A stretch of DNA of 24,617 nucleotides, taken from IMG/VR virus record IMGVR_UViG_3300009438_000023, positions 1 to 24,617 of that record; one strand, given 5' to 3'. The translations under genes were made by a program, and so were the position numbers. This DNA is from a virus. Each line of letters starts with the position of its first letter. Within the stretch, counting starts at the first letter, position 1. The notes beneath the pieces are model-generated. The model saw only the letters and a program-made list of their open reading frames with translations. It was not told where the DNA came from and did not search any database. Positions 1 through 6,653 of the stretch are shown one piece after another.

Positions 1-23
1 AATAGGGACATACTCACGAGGGC

Positions 24-60
24 GCAACGGCGGATATTCAAAACTATCCCCGTTGCTTTT
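24..60 (+). terminator. Rho-independent terminator of an upstream unit
   Basis: A strong hairpin: arm 24-30 (GCAACGG), one bulged C at 31, arm 32-36 (GGATA), an 8-nt loop, then the complements TATCC (45-49) and CCGTTGC (50-56), followed directly by TTTT. Twelve base pairs with one bulge and a U tract make an intrinsic terminator for + strand transcription arriving from outside the window. It separates the ParB/oxygenase/terminase genes from whatever lies upstream. No gene can be read in 1-90. Confidence 0.8.
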
Positions 61-120
61 AATATATTGCTATTTTAAAAAGTCAAATTATTGTTAAATA
101 AACAGCAACAAATATTCAAA

Positions 121-756
121 ATGCAAATAAAAGACTTAATTTTAAAAACTGAAAGAGTTACTTGGCAAGATTTGCAAGATTTACAGCCAGTTAATCTTAA
201 AAATAATTACCATAGTGAGAAAGTTAAGCAAAGTATTATTAGTAACGGCTTCGCAAGCTCAATTTATGTGTGGCAAGATGAAGATAAGATTTATATTATA
301 GACGGGCATTGCCGCAAAGATATTTTAATAGAACTAGAATCAGAAGGCTACAATATACCAAGTAAGTTAAACTGCACCTTCTTAGATTTGCCAAACAAAA
401 AAACAGCTATAAAATATTTATTACAAGTTTTTAATCAAAAAACTAATCCAATCAATGAAGATAATTTAAAAAATTGGCTAGAAGGGTTAAATACTAATTT
501 AGACGACATAGATGTTGAAATTCAAGATTTGCATATAGAAATTGGTGAAAATAATATAGATTATTCACTTTTAGATGAAGAAGATAACGAAAGATTAAAT
601 GATATGTCTAGTGATGTTAAAAAGGCAATTCAGATAGAATTTAACTCCGATCATTACGAAGAAGCTTCAGAGTTAGTTAAATTTTGGAGAAGTAAAGAGA
701 TGTATATAGGAAAATTTTTATTAGATAAATTAAAACAAGAAAAAGGCAATTTATAA
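121..756 (+). CDS. ParB/Srx-fold domain protein, phage type
   Basis: A 211-aa protein from the ATG at 121. An in-frame TTG at 91 would add 10 residues, and neither start has a clear Shine-Dalgarno. The core motif DGHCRKD (residues 61-67) is the signature loop of ParB N-terminal-like domains, preceded by predicted beta strands (IYVW, KIYII) as in that fold. An acidic linker follows, then a C-terminal segment (IQIEF near 171, then a helix with KFWR) that I associate with phage ParB-like proteins often found near DNA-modification enzymes. There is no helix-turn-helix of a chromosomal ParB and no ParA next door, so plasmid-style partitioning is unlikely. Members of this fold can bind DNA, hydrolyse CTP or nick DNA; which applies here cannot be told. 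The stop overlaps the next start (TAATG), implying coupled expression with the oxygenase. Confidence 0.75.
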   Translation: MQIKDLILKTERVTWQDLQDLQPVNLKNNYHSEKVKQSIISNGFASSIYVWQDEDKIYIIDGHCRKDILIELESEGYNIPSKLNCTFLDLPNKKTAIKYLLQVFNQKTNPINEDNLKNWLEGLNTNLDDIDVEIQDLHIEIGENNIDYSLLDEEDNERLNDMSSDVKKAIQIEFNSDHYEEASELVKFWRSKEMYIGKFLLDKLKQEKGNL

Positions 757-1526
757 TGGATAAGATTTTACTTAAAAAGCATCCTCACGGCTTTAAAACT
801 GGAGGTAAAAGTCCAGAATTAAATCCCAATATCTTAGATTCTTGTTTATTAATTGAAAATGGAGAAGTTGTTGGATTTTTCCTTAAAAACTTGCCCAATA
901 AAATATCTAAGTTAGCGAATTTATGTGATACAGAGTTAAGGAGTAAAAGAGTTCCTAAATCTGTAATGAAAAGGTCGAGCGGCTTTACTGACCCAAGTAA
1001 TGAAGTATTGCAATACTCGACAATTATAGGCTCTATACCTCCTAAACCTCACATGAGAAGACCTTATCCATCTTTATCTTCTGTTCACCAAGTGAAGACG
1101 GCACAAAATTTTATAAAAGGTATGTTATTATTAGCTAAGGAAAGCGAAAAAATAATACAAGAATATATGCCAAAACAATATGGTTATATAAAAAATTTAT
1201 TTGATAATGAGGTGGATCCAAAGTGGAAAATTGGCAATATATTTACCAGCTCTATATCTAATTTTAATATTAACGCAGATTTTCACGTTGACAATGGAAA
1301 TATACCTAATTCTTTGAATGTTATTATCACAAAAAGAAAAGGTAGTGAGGGGAACAATTTGGTCGTTCCTGATTATGACGCAGTATTTGACCAATCAGAT
1401 AATTCAATGCTTGTCTACCCAGCTTGGAGAAATATGCACGCCGTAACTCCTATAAAAAATTATGCTAAAGGAGGTTATCGCAATTCACTAGTGTTTTATC
1501 CATTAAAAGCTTTTATTAACAAATAA
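756..1526 (+). CDS. putative TET/JBP-like 2-oxoglutarate/Fe(II) dioxygenase
   Basis: A 256-aa protein. The C-terminal third carries the expected metal and co-substrate residues of the double-stranded beta-helix oxygenases: HxD (H177, D179, in DFHVDNGN), a distal His (H228, in MHAVTPI) and a downstream Arg (R242, in YRNSLVFYP) for 2-oxoglutarate. The segment between them, GNNLVVPDYDAVF (199-211), resembles the 'GG.L.lP.yg' strand of the TET/JBP family, which oxidises 5-methylcytosine or thymine in DNA and is known from tailed phages. Residues 60-112 contain basic and aromatic positions that could form the DNA-facing part. If the assignment holds, the enzyme would hydroxylate bases in phage DNA. 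No DNA methyltransferase or glycosyltransferase is in the window, so substrate and any further modification are unknown. A protein hydroxylase of the same superfold is the main alternative. It overlaps the ParB-like gene by 1 nt and is 1 nt from the terminase small subunit. Confidence 0.65.
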   Translation: MDKILLKKHPHGFKTGGKSPELNPNILDSCLLIENGEVVGFFLKNLPNKISKLANLCDTELRSKRVPKSVMKRSSGFTDPSNEVLQYSTIIGSIPPKPHMRRPYPSLSSVHQVKTAQNFIKGMLLLAKESEKIIQEYMPKQYGYIKNLFDNEVDPKWKIGNIFTSSISNFNINADFHVDNGNIPNSLNVIITKRKGSEGNNLVVPDYDAVFDQSDNSMLVYPAWRNMHAVTPIKNYAKGGYRNSLVFYPLKAFINK

Positions 1527-1527
1527 T

Positions 1528-1911
1528 ATGACTAAAAAGAAGCCTAAACATTTGCATAAAGACGCTGGAAGACCTGAGGCAATAACGCCTGATAAAGTCA
1601 AAGAATTTAAAACAGCTTTTTCAAATGGACTTACTATCGATCAAGCTTGTATTTTCACAAAGATTTCAAAGCAGACTTATTATAATCATAGTGAAAGGCA
1701 CCCCAGTTTTGTTGACGAAATGAACGCAGTAAGAAAAAGCGTAGATATAAAGGCTAAAATGAATATTGTAAACAAGATAAAAGAAGGCGATGATATAAGC
1801 TCCAAATGGTGGCTAGAAAGGAAATGCAAAGAAGAGTTTAGTTTAAGAAATGAATTGACAGCCAAAGATGGTGGCGACCTATTGCCAAGAGTTATAAAAG
1901 ATGATCTCTAA
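1528..1911 (+). CDS. terS: terminase small subunit
   Basis: A 127-aa protein starting one base after the oxygenase stop and overlapping the large subunit start by 11 nt. A basic N-terminus is followed by AGRPEAITPDKV (13-24) and a predicted helix-turn-helix at about 34-55 (LTIDQACIFTKISKQTYYNH), a layout common in small terminases of the phBC6A51/Mu gp16-like kind. The middle forms an amphipathic helix suited to oligomerisation, and the C-terminus is acidic. Small subunits form rings that bind the packaging site and activate the motor. Position directly upstream of terL gives most of the confidence; sequence alone would say only 'small HTH protein'. Confidence 0.8.
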   Translation: MTKKKPKHLHKDAGRPEAITPDKVKEFKTAFSNGLTIDQACIFTKISKQTYYNHSERHPSFVDEMNAVRKSVDIKAKMNIVNKIKEGDDISSKWWLERKCKEEFSLRNELTAKDGGDLLPRVIKDDL

Positions 1912-3199
1912 TGATATTAAATTATCTCAAATAATAGCTCCATCGTTTCATCAAGTCCATAGAGATATTAGAGACGAGACTTACAACGAGTTTTGGCTAC
2001 GAGGCGGCAGGGGTAGCACTAAATCAACCTTTGTTGCAGAGCAAATAATCTTGGGTATAATAAACGACCCTACAGCCAATGCAATCGCTATCAGAAAAAC
2101 AGCTAATACAATAAGGACTTCGGTTTTAGAAACGCTATTATTCGCTATTGATATGCTAGGGGTGGATAAATACTTTGATCATATTAAATCCCCTTCTGAA
2201 ATAACTTATTTGCCAACTGGACAAAAAATAATTATGCGGGGTTTAGATGAGCCTAGCAAGTTAAAATCAATCAAATTAAGAAAAGGTTATTTTAAATATT
2301 TATGGTTCGAAGAAGGCGAGGAATACAGCGGCTTAGAAGAAATAAGAAGTGTCAAGCAATCAGTTTTAAGGGGTGGTGATAAGTTTGTTGAGTTCTTTAC
2401 CTACAACCCACCAAGAAACCCTAATCACTGGGTAAATAAAGTCCAAGATGAAATAAATGATGATAGATTAATTCATCATTCTAATTATCAAGAAGTCCCT
2501 AGACATTGGCTCGGTGAGAAGTTTTTTGCAGACGCAGAAAAGCTAAAGATAAATAACTTTGAAGCTTACCAGCACGAATACGGAGGAATACCAATCGGGA
2601 ATCCTGAAGAGATTATATTTAGTGGCAAATATGAGGTTGCTAAGTTTGAAACGCCACCAATAAACGATCTATATATGAATAGATTGTTTTATGGTGCAGA
2701 CTGGGGCTTTGCTAATGATCCTACAGTGTTAATTAGATTATTTATAATGGATAATAATTTATATATTGATAAAGAGATTTACGGATATCAAACACAAATA
2801 GATGACTTACCAGCCTTATTTGATCAAATACCTGATAGCAGAAGGTGGCAAATAAAAGCGGATAATTCAAGACCTGAAACTATATCTTATCTAGCTAGAA
2901 GGGGTTTTAACATAGAAGGGGCTTCAAAGTCTAGTGATAGGAGTGAGGGTGAGACTAAAAGCAGCTTAATAATTGATGGTATAGAATATATTAAAGGATT
3001 TAATAAAGTTATAATTCACGAAGACTGCAAGAAGGTTTTAGAAGAGTTTCAAAACTATTCTTATAAGATCGACAAAAACACTAAAGAAGTATTGCCAGTT
3101 GTTAATGATACTGCTGGCTGGGATCATGGGATAGATGCTATTAGATATGCTTTAGTGGATTATATCAAGCAAAATATATCTATCTGGGATGTCTTGTAG
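1901..3199 (+). CDS. terL: terminase large subunit, packaging ATPase and nuclease
   Basis: A 432-aa protein of normal length for the PBSX/Terminase_3 group. The N-terminal ATPase has Walker A GGRGSTKS (35-42), a Walker B strand ending YLWFEEGEE (133-141) with acidic catalytic residues at 137-138, and a coupling motif FTYNPP (166-171). The C-terminal RNase H-like nuclease shows its metal-binding acids: D267 in YGADWGFANDP, D321 in KADNSRPE and D409 in WDHGIDAIRYA. It pumps DNA through the portal and cuts concatemers. The start overlaps the terS end. Unusually, portal does not follow at once: an approximately 900-nt control region intervenes, beginning with a gene on the opposite strand whose stop lies one base beyond the terL stop. 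Confidence 0.95.
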   Translation: MISNDIKLSQIIAPSFHQVHRDIRDETYNEFWLRGGRGSTKSTFVAEQIILGIINDPTANAIAIRKTANTIRTSVLETLLFAIDMLGVDKYFDHIKSPSEITYLPTGQKIIMRGLDEPSKLKSIKLRKGYFKYLWFEEGEEYSGLEEIRSVKQSVLRGGDKFVEFFTYNPPRNPNHWVNKVQDEINDDRLIHHSNYQEVPRHWLGEKFFADAEKLKINNFEAYQHEYGGIPIGNPEEIIFSGKYEVAKFETPPINDLYMNRLFYGADWGFANDPTVLIRLFIMDNNLYIDKEIYGYQTQIDDLPALFDQIPDSRRWQIKADNSRPETISYLARRGFNIEGASKSSDRSEGETKSSLIIDGIEYIKGFNKVIIHEDCKKVLEEFQNYSYKIDKNTKEVLPVVNDTAGWDHGIDAIRYALVDYIKQNISIWDVL

Positions 3200-3200
3200 C

Positions 3201-3365
3201 CTATTTACTCCAATAATAACCAGCTTGCCTTTTTGATCTCTCAAGAGCATTGCTATTAATCAAGTTAATCAAACGACTGTAAGTCTCAGCAGCTTGACCA
3301 GTTAATTCTTGACCTTTAAATAATTCAATGATTGCTAATTCTTTTATTGTGTGTTGGATTTTCAT
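3201..3365 (-). CDS. 54-aa counter-oriented small protein
   Basis: An unbroken 54-codon frame, ATG at 3365-3363 and TAG at 3203-3201, the only convincing gene on the - strand. It starts MKIQHTIKEL and ends AGYYWSK. The product is mostly helical with a basic, aromatic tail; no family is recognised. Three things favour a real gene: it fits exactly between the terL stop and the promoter region, a near-consensus extended -10 promoter lies 30-58 bases upstream of its ATG, and its codon use looks like that of its neighbours. The leader is A-rich with no Shine-Dalgarno. Size and opposite orientation suggest a small regulator or moron-type protein, but that is a guess. Confidence 0.6.
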   Translation of the reverse strand: MKIQHTIKELAIIELFKGQELTGQAAETYSRLINLINSNALERSKRQAGYYWSK

Positions 3366-3394
3366 ATTTTTTTAATTTTATTAGTAATAAATCA

Positions 3395-3423
3395 AGTATA
3401 TCATATTTTTCTTAATATGTCAA
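3395..3423 (-). promoter_or_regulatory. sigma70 promoter for the 54-aa minus-strand gene
   Basis: Read on the - strand: -35 TTGACA (complement of 3418-3423, perfect consensus), a 17-nt spacer, and -10 TATACT (complement of 3395-3400, five of six consensus) preceded by TGA, giving an extended -10 TGnTATACT. Transcription should start near 3388, leaving a leader of about 22 nt before the ATG at 3365. The spacer holds an inverted repeat, CATATT (3402-3407) and AATATG (3414-3419), that could be an operator. Confidence 0.75.
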
Positions 3424-3424
3424 G

Positions 3425-3433
3425 TGCTATAAT
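3425..3433 (+). promoter_or_regulatory. extended -10 promoter facing the portal operon
   Basis: TGcTATAAT at 3425-3433 is a perfect extended -10 on the + strand. No good -35 sits 17-18 nt upstream (3404-3410 is only T-rich), so activity would depend on the extended element or on an activator. It lies immediately beside the -35 of the - strand promoter, so two polymerases could not occupy both sites. Transcription would start around 3440 and run into the candidate structured RNA and on toward portal. Confidence 0.5.
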
Positions 3434-3439
3434 GTATTT

Positions 3440-4010
3440 ACTATTAACTTAATGTTATGCTTTTAGATTTGAGCATTGTTTAGACGCAAAAAACCCTTCG
3501 ATTAAAAAGGGTTATTTTGAAAAGTCATGCTTTTGAGTTATCGCAAAGTCCTTTAACAAAATATGCTTAGAAGATTTTACAAGATTTTCACAAATGATGT
3601 AAAACGGGCAGGTGATTTTCTCCCTAATATAATATTACTTCTGAATCCTTGCTATAAAGCAATCACTGTCGGAGCATTACCTCCACTTTATCCTCCCAAA
3701 GCCAAGCATACGACCACTAGGAAGGTTTTATTTCACTTTGCAAACAGAACTTAGCGATCAGTTAAGGAGCTTAATTGTAAAATTTGGATAAGTTTATCAC
3801 TGTTAAGTCACTAGAATCCGACAACCACTTCTTTTAATTTGCTGGTTATTTTACAATGCGCTATTTTTTCCTTCTTATTCATTTAAACTTATACTTTAAA
3901 AATAAAGCGGTATTGCTACCGCCTTATAAAATAGCATATTGTATTGTTCTAGTGGAACAAGAAAGGACTGGTGATCAAGCCAGCTATTAATTTATATAAT
4001 TAATCATTTT
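3440..4010 (+). ncRNA. candidate large structured RNA between terL and portal
   Basis: About 570 nt with no convincing gene in an otherwise gene-dense operon, but rich in hairpins. Local stems include 3575-3581/3598-3604, 3606-3611/3620-3624, 3649-3653/3658-3662, 3882-3887/3895-3900, 3902-3912/3917-3927 (GCGGTA-TTGC-TACCGC core), 3944-3949/3955-3960, 3968-3972/3979-3983 and 3986-3992/3998-4004, the last followed by CATTTTTT, a plausible 3' end. Longer-range helices are 3549-3557/3761-3768, 3562-3568/3704-3710 and a 15-bp helix 3852-3867/3928-3943. G-U pairs (for example 3858 with 3937, 3972 with 3979) favour the + strand. The size invites comparison with ornate phage RNAs such as ROOL or GOLLD, but no family-specific motif was recognised. 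Seven-base complementarities arise often by chance in A+T-rich DNA, so individual long-range helices are weak evidence. A 63-codon frame at 3563-3754 lies inside and looks accidental. Confidence 0.4.
3488..3513 (-). terminator. hairpin terminator, best on the minus strand
   Basis: AACCCTT (3492-3498) pairs with AAGGGTT (3507-3513) over an 8-nt loop. On the - strand the stem is followed by a T run (complement of 3488-3493), a good intrinsic terminator shape. On the + strand only ATTTT follows, so it is weaker there. No - strand gene is visible to its right. It may insulate the divergent promoters from antisense transcription, act in both directions, or be the first helix of the RNA proposed next. 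Confidence 0.45.
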
Positions 4011-4058
4011 TTAATACTCAAGAACTTTTTTATTTTCTATTGATTTTTTTTTATCCAA

Positions 4059-4096
4059 TAATAGAGTAGCCAGCAGGGACGCTTAAAACTCTATTG
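4059..4096 (+). promoter_or_regulatory. hairpin abutting the portal start codon
   Basis: AATAGAGT (4060-4067) pairs perfectly with ACTCTATT (4088-4095), extended by a U-G pair (4059 with 4096); a further AGC/GCT pairing is possible inside (4068-4070 with 4081-4083). The stem ends one base before the portal ATG at 4097, and the only Shine-Dalgarno-like string, AGGGA (4075-4079), is in the loop, 17 nt upstream in linear distance. Folding would bring the two closer or hide the loop, so the hairpin may tune portal translation. The function is inferred. Confidence 0.4.
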
Positions 4097-5377
4097 ATGG
4101 CTAAGAAAAAAGATAATTATCACGCTTCCTATACCCTTAACGGATTAACCGACTTAGCTTTCGGTTTAGCTACTGATAAACAGGTATCAAGCACAGAAAC
4201 GCTAAGGCTCAATAATCGTACTTATCTAGTAAGTAATGACCGACCAACCCTATCTTATGCTTATTCTACTTACGGTATTATTCAAACTTTGATTGACCAG
4301 CCTATTGAAGATTGCTTCAAAGGTGGGATACAGATTAAATCTGAAATGTTAGATGATGATGATATATCTGACTTGCAAAAATTCTTACAAGATGAAGGGG
4401 TTTTAAATACCATAAAAGACGCCATGAGGTGGGAAAGGTTATTCGGTGGTAGTGGTATAATCATTAATACAGTTGGTAAGTCTGATAGCCCGCTAAGAAT
4501 AACTCAAATAAATAAAAATACTCCACTAGAGATTTACGCCGCTGATTTATGGGAGCTAAACAGATCAAGCACTGGTAGCTATACTGAAGAAAAGCCATAC
4601 ATTGCAGGAAGTGGGCAGCATGATTTCTATTATTATGGTAATAAACTAGATCCTTCAAGAGTTATTGCTCTAAAGGGCAAGACAGCTCCATCACTACTAA
4701 GACCACAATTGAGGGGTTGGGGTATGAGTGAGGTTGAAAGGGTTATTATTAGCTTTAATCAATTTCTTAAAAATAACAATGTTATATTTGATTTGCTAGA
4801 TGAGGCAAAGGTTGATGTTTACGGTTTAAAAAACTTCCACCAAACAATAGGAACGCCTGAAGGTACTCAAAAGGTATTGAAGTCAATTCAAATGATGAAT
4901 CAAGTTAAATCATATCAAAACGCTATTATCAAAGATAAAGATGATGATTACGAGCAAAAAACACAAACATTTACAGGATTAGCGGAAGTATTAAGAGAAA
5001 TAAGAATAGCTATTGCTAGTGATGTTAAAATGCCAATAAATAAACTCTTTGGGCAATCCGCAAGTGGCTTTGCATCGGGTGAAGATTCAATAGAAAATTA
5101 CAACTCTATGATTGAAGCAGAAATAAGAGGCAAGAACGATAACACTATAGCTAAGATAGTTAAGTTATACGCCAAGAAGTTATTTGATACTGAGGTTTAT
5201 GATATAAAGATTGGCTATAATCCATTAAGAGAGCTTAATTCAGAGCAAGAAGCCAATATGAATAATGTTGTGATAAATAATATCTTGTCAATGGTAGATA
5301 GGGGCGTAATCACAATAGAAGAAGCCACGCAAGAAATAAACAAGCGTAATATTTTAATGACTCAAATTAATGGTTAA
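4097..5377 (+). CDS. portal protein, DUF1073 family
   Basis: A 426-aa protein from the ATG at 4097; an in-frame TTG lies just before it at 4094, inside the hairpin. The signature region YGIIQTLIDQPIED (59-72), followed by FKGGIQIKS and WERLFGGSGIIIN (112-124), is characteristic of DUF1073/phage_portal_3 proteins. Portal forms the dodecameric ring at one capsid vertex through which terminase drives DNA and to which the neck attaches. Length is normal and the C-terminus (EATQEINKRNILM) has the expected helical character. The 3' end overlaps the next gene by 8 nt. It is the first gene after the control island, so its level could be set separately from terL. Confidence 0.92.
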   Translation: MAKKKDNYHASYTLNGLTDLAFGLATDKQVSSTETLRLNNRTYLVSNDRPTLSYAYSTYGIIQTLIDQPIEDCFKGGIQIKSEMLDDDDISDLQKFLQDEGVLNTIKDAMRWERLFGGSGIIINTVGKSDSPLRITQINKNTPLEIYAADLWELNRSSTGSYTEEKPYIAGSGQHDFYYYGNKLDPSRVIALKGKTAPSLLRPQLRGWGMSEVERVIISFNQFLKNNNVIFDLLDEAKVDVYGLKNFHQTIGTPEGTQKVLKSIQMMNQVKSYQNAIIKDKDDDYEQKTQTFTGLAEVLREIRIAIASDVKMPINKLFGQSASGFASGEDSIENYNSMIEAEIRGKNDNTIAKIVKLYAKKLFDTEVYDIKIGYNPLRELNSEQEANMNNVVINNILSMVDRGVITIEEATQEINKRNILMTQING

Positions 5378-6326
5378 AACATTAAAGCCAGTTATAACTC
5401 CAGCAATAGAAGAAGAAAGGATAGCTAAAGAGATACTAGCTTTCTTTAAAAAAAGCCTATTTCAGCCCTTACTTGATGAGTTAGAAGAAAAACAAAAGCT
5501 ATATTACAATTCAAGCGATGATTTGATAATTACAGCCATTAGAACTGGCAAGATAGGATACAAAGATAATTATTTTGCAGGTAATTTTAACATATCACTG
5601 ATCAAAGCTTTTAAAAATCTAGGTTTTAATTTTGACACAAGAACTAGAAGGATAAAGGCAAATATAAATGAATTGCCACCAACAATACAGCTAACAGTAG
5701 GTAGGGCAGTCCTAGCAGGTCAACAATTAGCTGAAAGCTTGGTTACTAAATTAGATAATATCAATATTGACGCATCAATAAAAGATTTTCAATTAAATAA
5801 AAAATATGTTGATATTTTAAATAGACTAGATAAAGATTTAGTAAAATCGGCTTCTAATGTTGTTGGATTAAATATAATCACAACAGAAGATCAGAAGCTT
5901 AAGATAGCTCAAGAGTTTACAAATAACTTAGAGTTATATATAAAAGACTTTGCAGAAAAGGAAGTTTTAAAGCTTAGGGGTCAGATTGAAAAAAATGTTT
6001 TTGCAGGCATAAGAGCAGAATCATTAAAAGATGATATATTAAAAGAATTTGGGATCAGTAAAAATAAAGCTAGTTTCTTAGCAAAACAAGAAATCGGTTT
6101 ATTTACTGCAAAATACAAAGAATCTAAATATTTAGAACTTGGTATTACTCAATATAAATGGTCAACATCTCGGGACTCAAGAACAAGAGAAGATCATAAG
6201 CAACTCAACGGCAAGATATTCAGCTTTGCTAATCCTCCTATAACTAATAAAGAAACAGGCGCACGCAACAATCCGCAAGAAGATTACGGTTGTCGTTGTG
6301 TAGCCATTCCAATTTTTGACGATTAA
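5370..6326 (+). CDS. minor head protein, Mu gpF / SPP1 gp7-like
   Basis: A 318-aa protein. The C-terminal domain has the family motif W264 with D269, R271, R273 and H276 (WSTSRDSRTREDHKQLNG), then a proline-rich stretch and the terminal Cys pair GCRC (307-310). The N-terminal two-thirds is helical and charged, including RTRRIKANINELPP (91-104). Such proteins enter the procapsid with the portal and are needed for assembly or DNA delivery. It overlaps portal by 8 nt and abuts the next gene with no gap (stop 6324-6326, ATG at 6327). Confidence 0.88.
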   Translation: MVKTLKPVITPAIEEERIAKEILAFFKKSLFQPLLDELEEKQKLYYNSSDDLIITAIRTGKIGYKDNYFAGNFNISLIKAFKNLGFNFDTRTRRIKANINELPPTIQLTVGRAVLAGQQLAESLVTKLDNINIDASIKDFQLNKKYVDILNRLDKDLVKSASNVVGLNIITTEDQKLKIAQEFTNNLELYIKDFAEKEVLKLRGQIEKNVFAGIRAESLKDDILKEFGISKNKASFLAKQEIGLFTAKYKESKYLELGITQYKWSTSRDSRTREDHKQLNGKIFSFANPPITNKETGARNNPQEDYGCRCVAIPIFDD

Positions 6327-6653
6327 ATGGCATTAAGAAAATATCAAAGAGATGTATTAATTAATACATTATATCTAATTAGATTAGCTAGCCCATCAGG
6401 GTTAGGTGAATCAATTAAACCTAGAATTACTAGCGTTGGAGGTCTTCTAACTGTTTACGGATCAGAAAAAGAGCCAGTCGGACTTACTCTCGCAAACATT
6501 AGTACTAAAATGGCTTTGGTAGCGGATGATGTTGATATAAAGGCGGTAGAGTCAATACCTAATTATATATGCATTGTGCAAAAATCAGGGACATCTACAG
6601 AACTTGTGTTTACAGGCATTAATACTGAATCAACTATAGCTACTATTTCTTAA
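6327..6653 (+). CDS. hypothetical head-region protein, 108 aa
   Basis: No family recognised. The 108-aa product starts directly after the gpF-like stop and overlaps the protease start by 1 nt, so it is certainly part of the head operon. After a basic helical N-terminus (KYQRDVLINTLYLIRLA) the rest alternates polar and hydrophobic residues in short strands with many Ser, Thr and Gly, as in small beta-rich structural proteins. It has no Cys pair, signal peptide or membrane segment. A minor capsid or neck component is the likeliest role on position alone. Confidence 0.7.
   Translation: MALRKYQRDVLINTLYLIRLASPSGLGESIKPRITSVGGLLTVYGSEKEPVGLTLANISTKMALVADDVDIKAVESIPNYICIVQKSGTSTELVFTGINTESTIATIS

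Noticed and set aside
3563-3754. 63-codon + strand frame inside the terL-portal gap
   Set aside because: No ribosome site, unlike its neighbours in composition (Pro, His and Cys-containing), ends far from any gene, and it overlaps several predicted RNA helices. Kept only as part of the candidate RNA.
3520-4010. Self-splicing intron, tRNA, tmRNA, RNase P or SRP RNA in the gap
   Set aside because: terL and portal both look intact, so no exon junction is needed. No group II domain V motif, no tRNA T-loop with matching acceptor stem, and no conserved RNase P or SRP signatures were found by eye on either strand.
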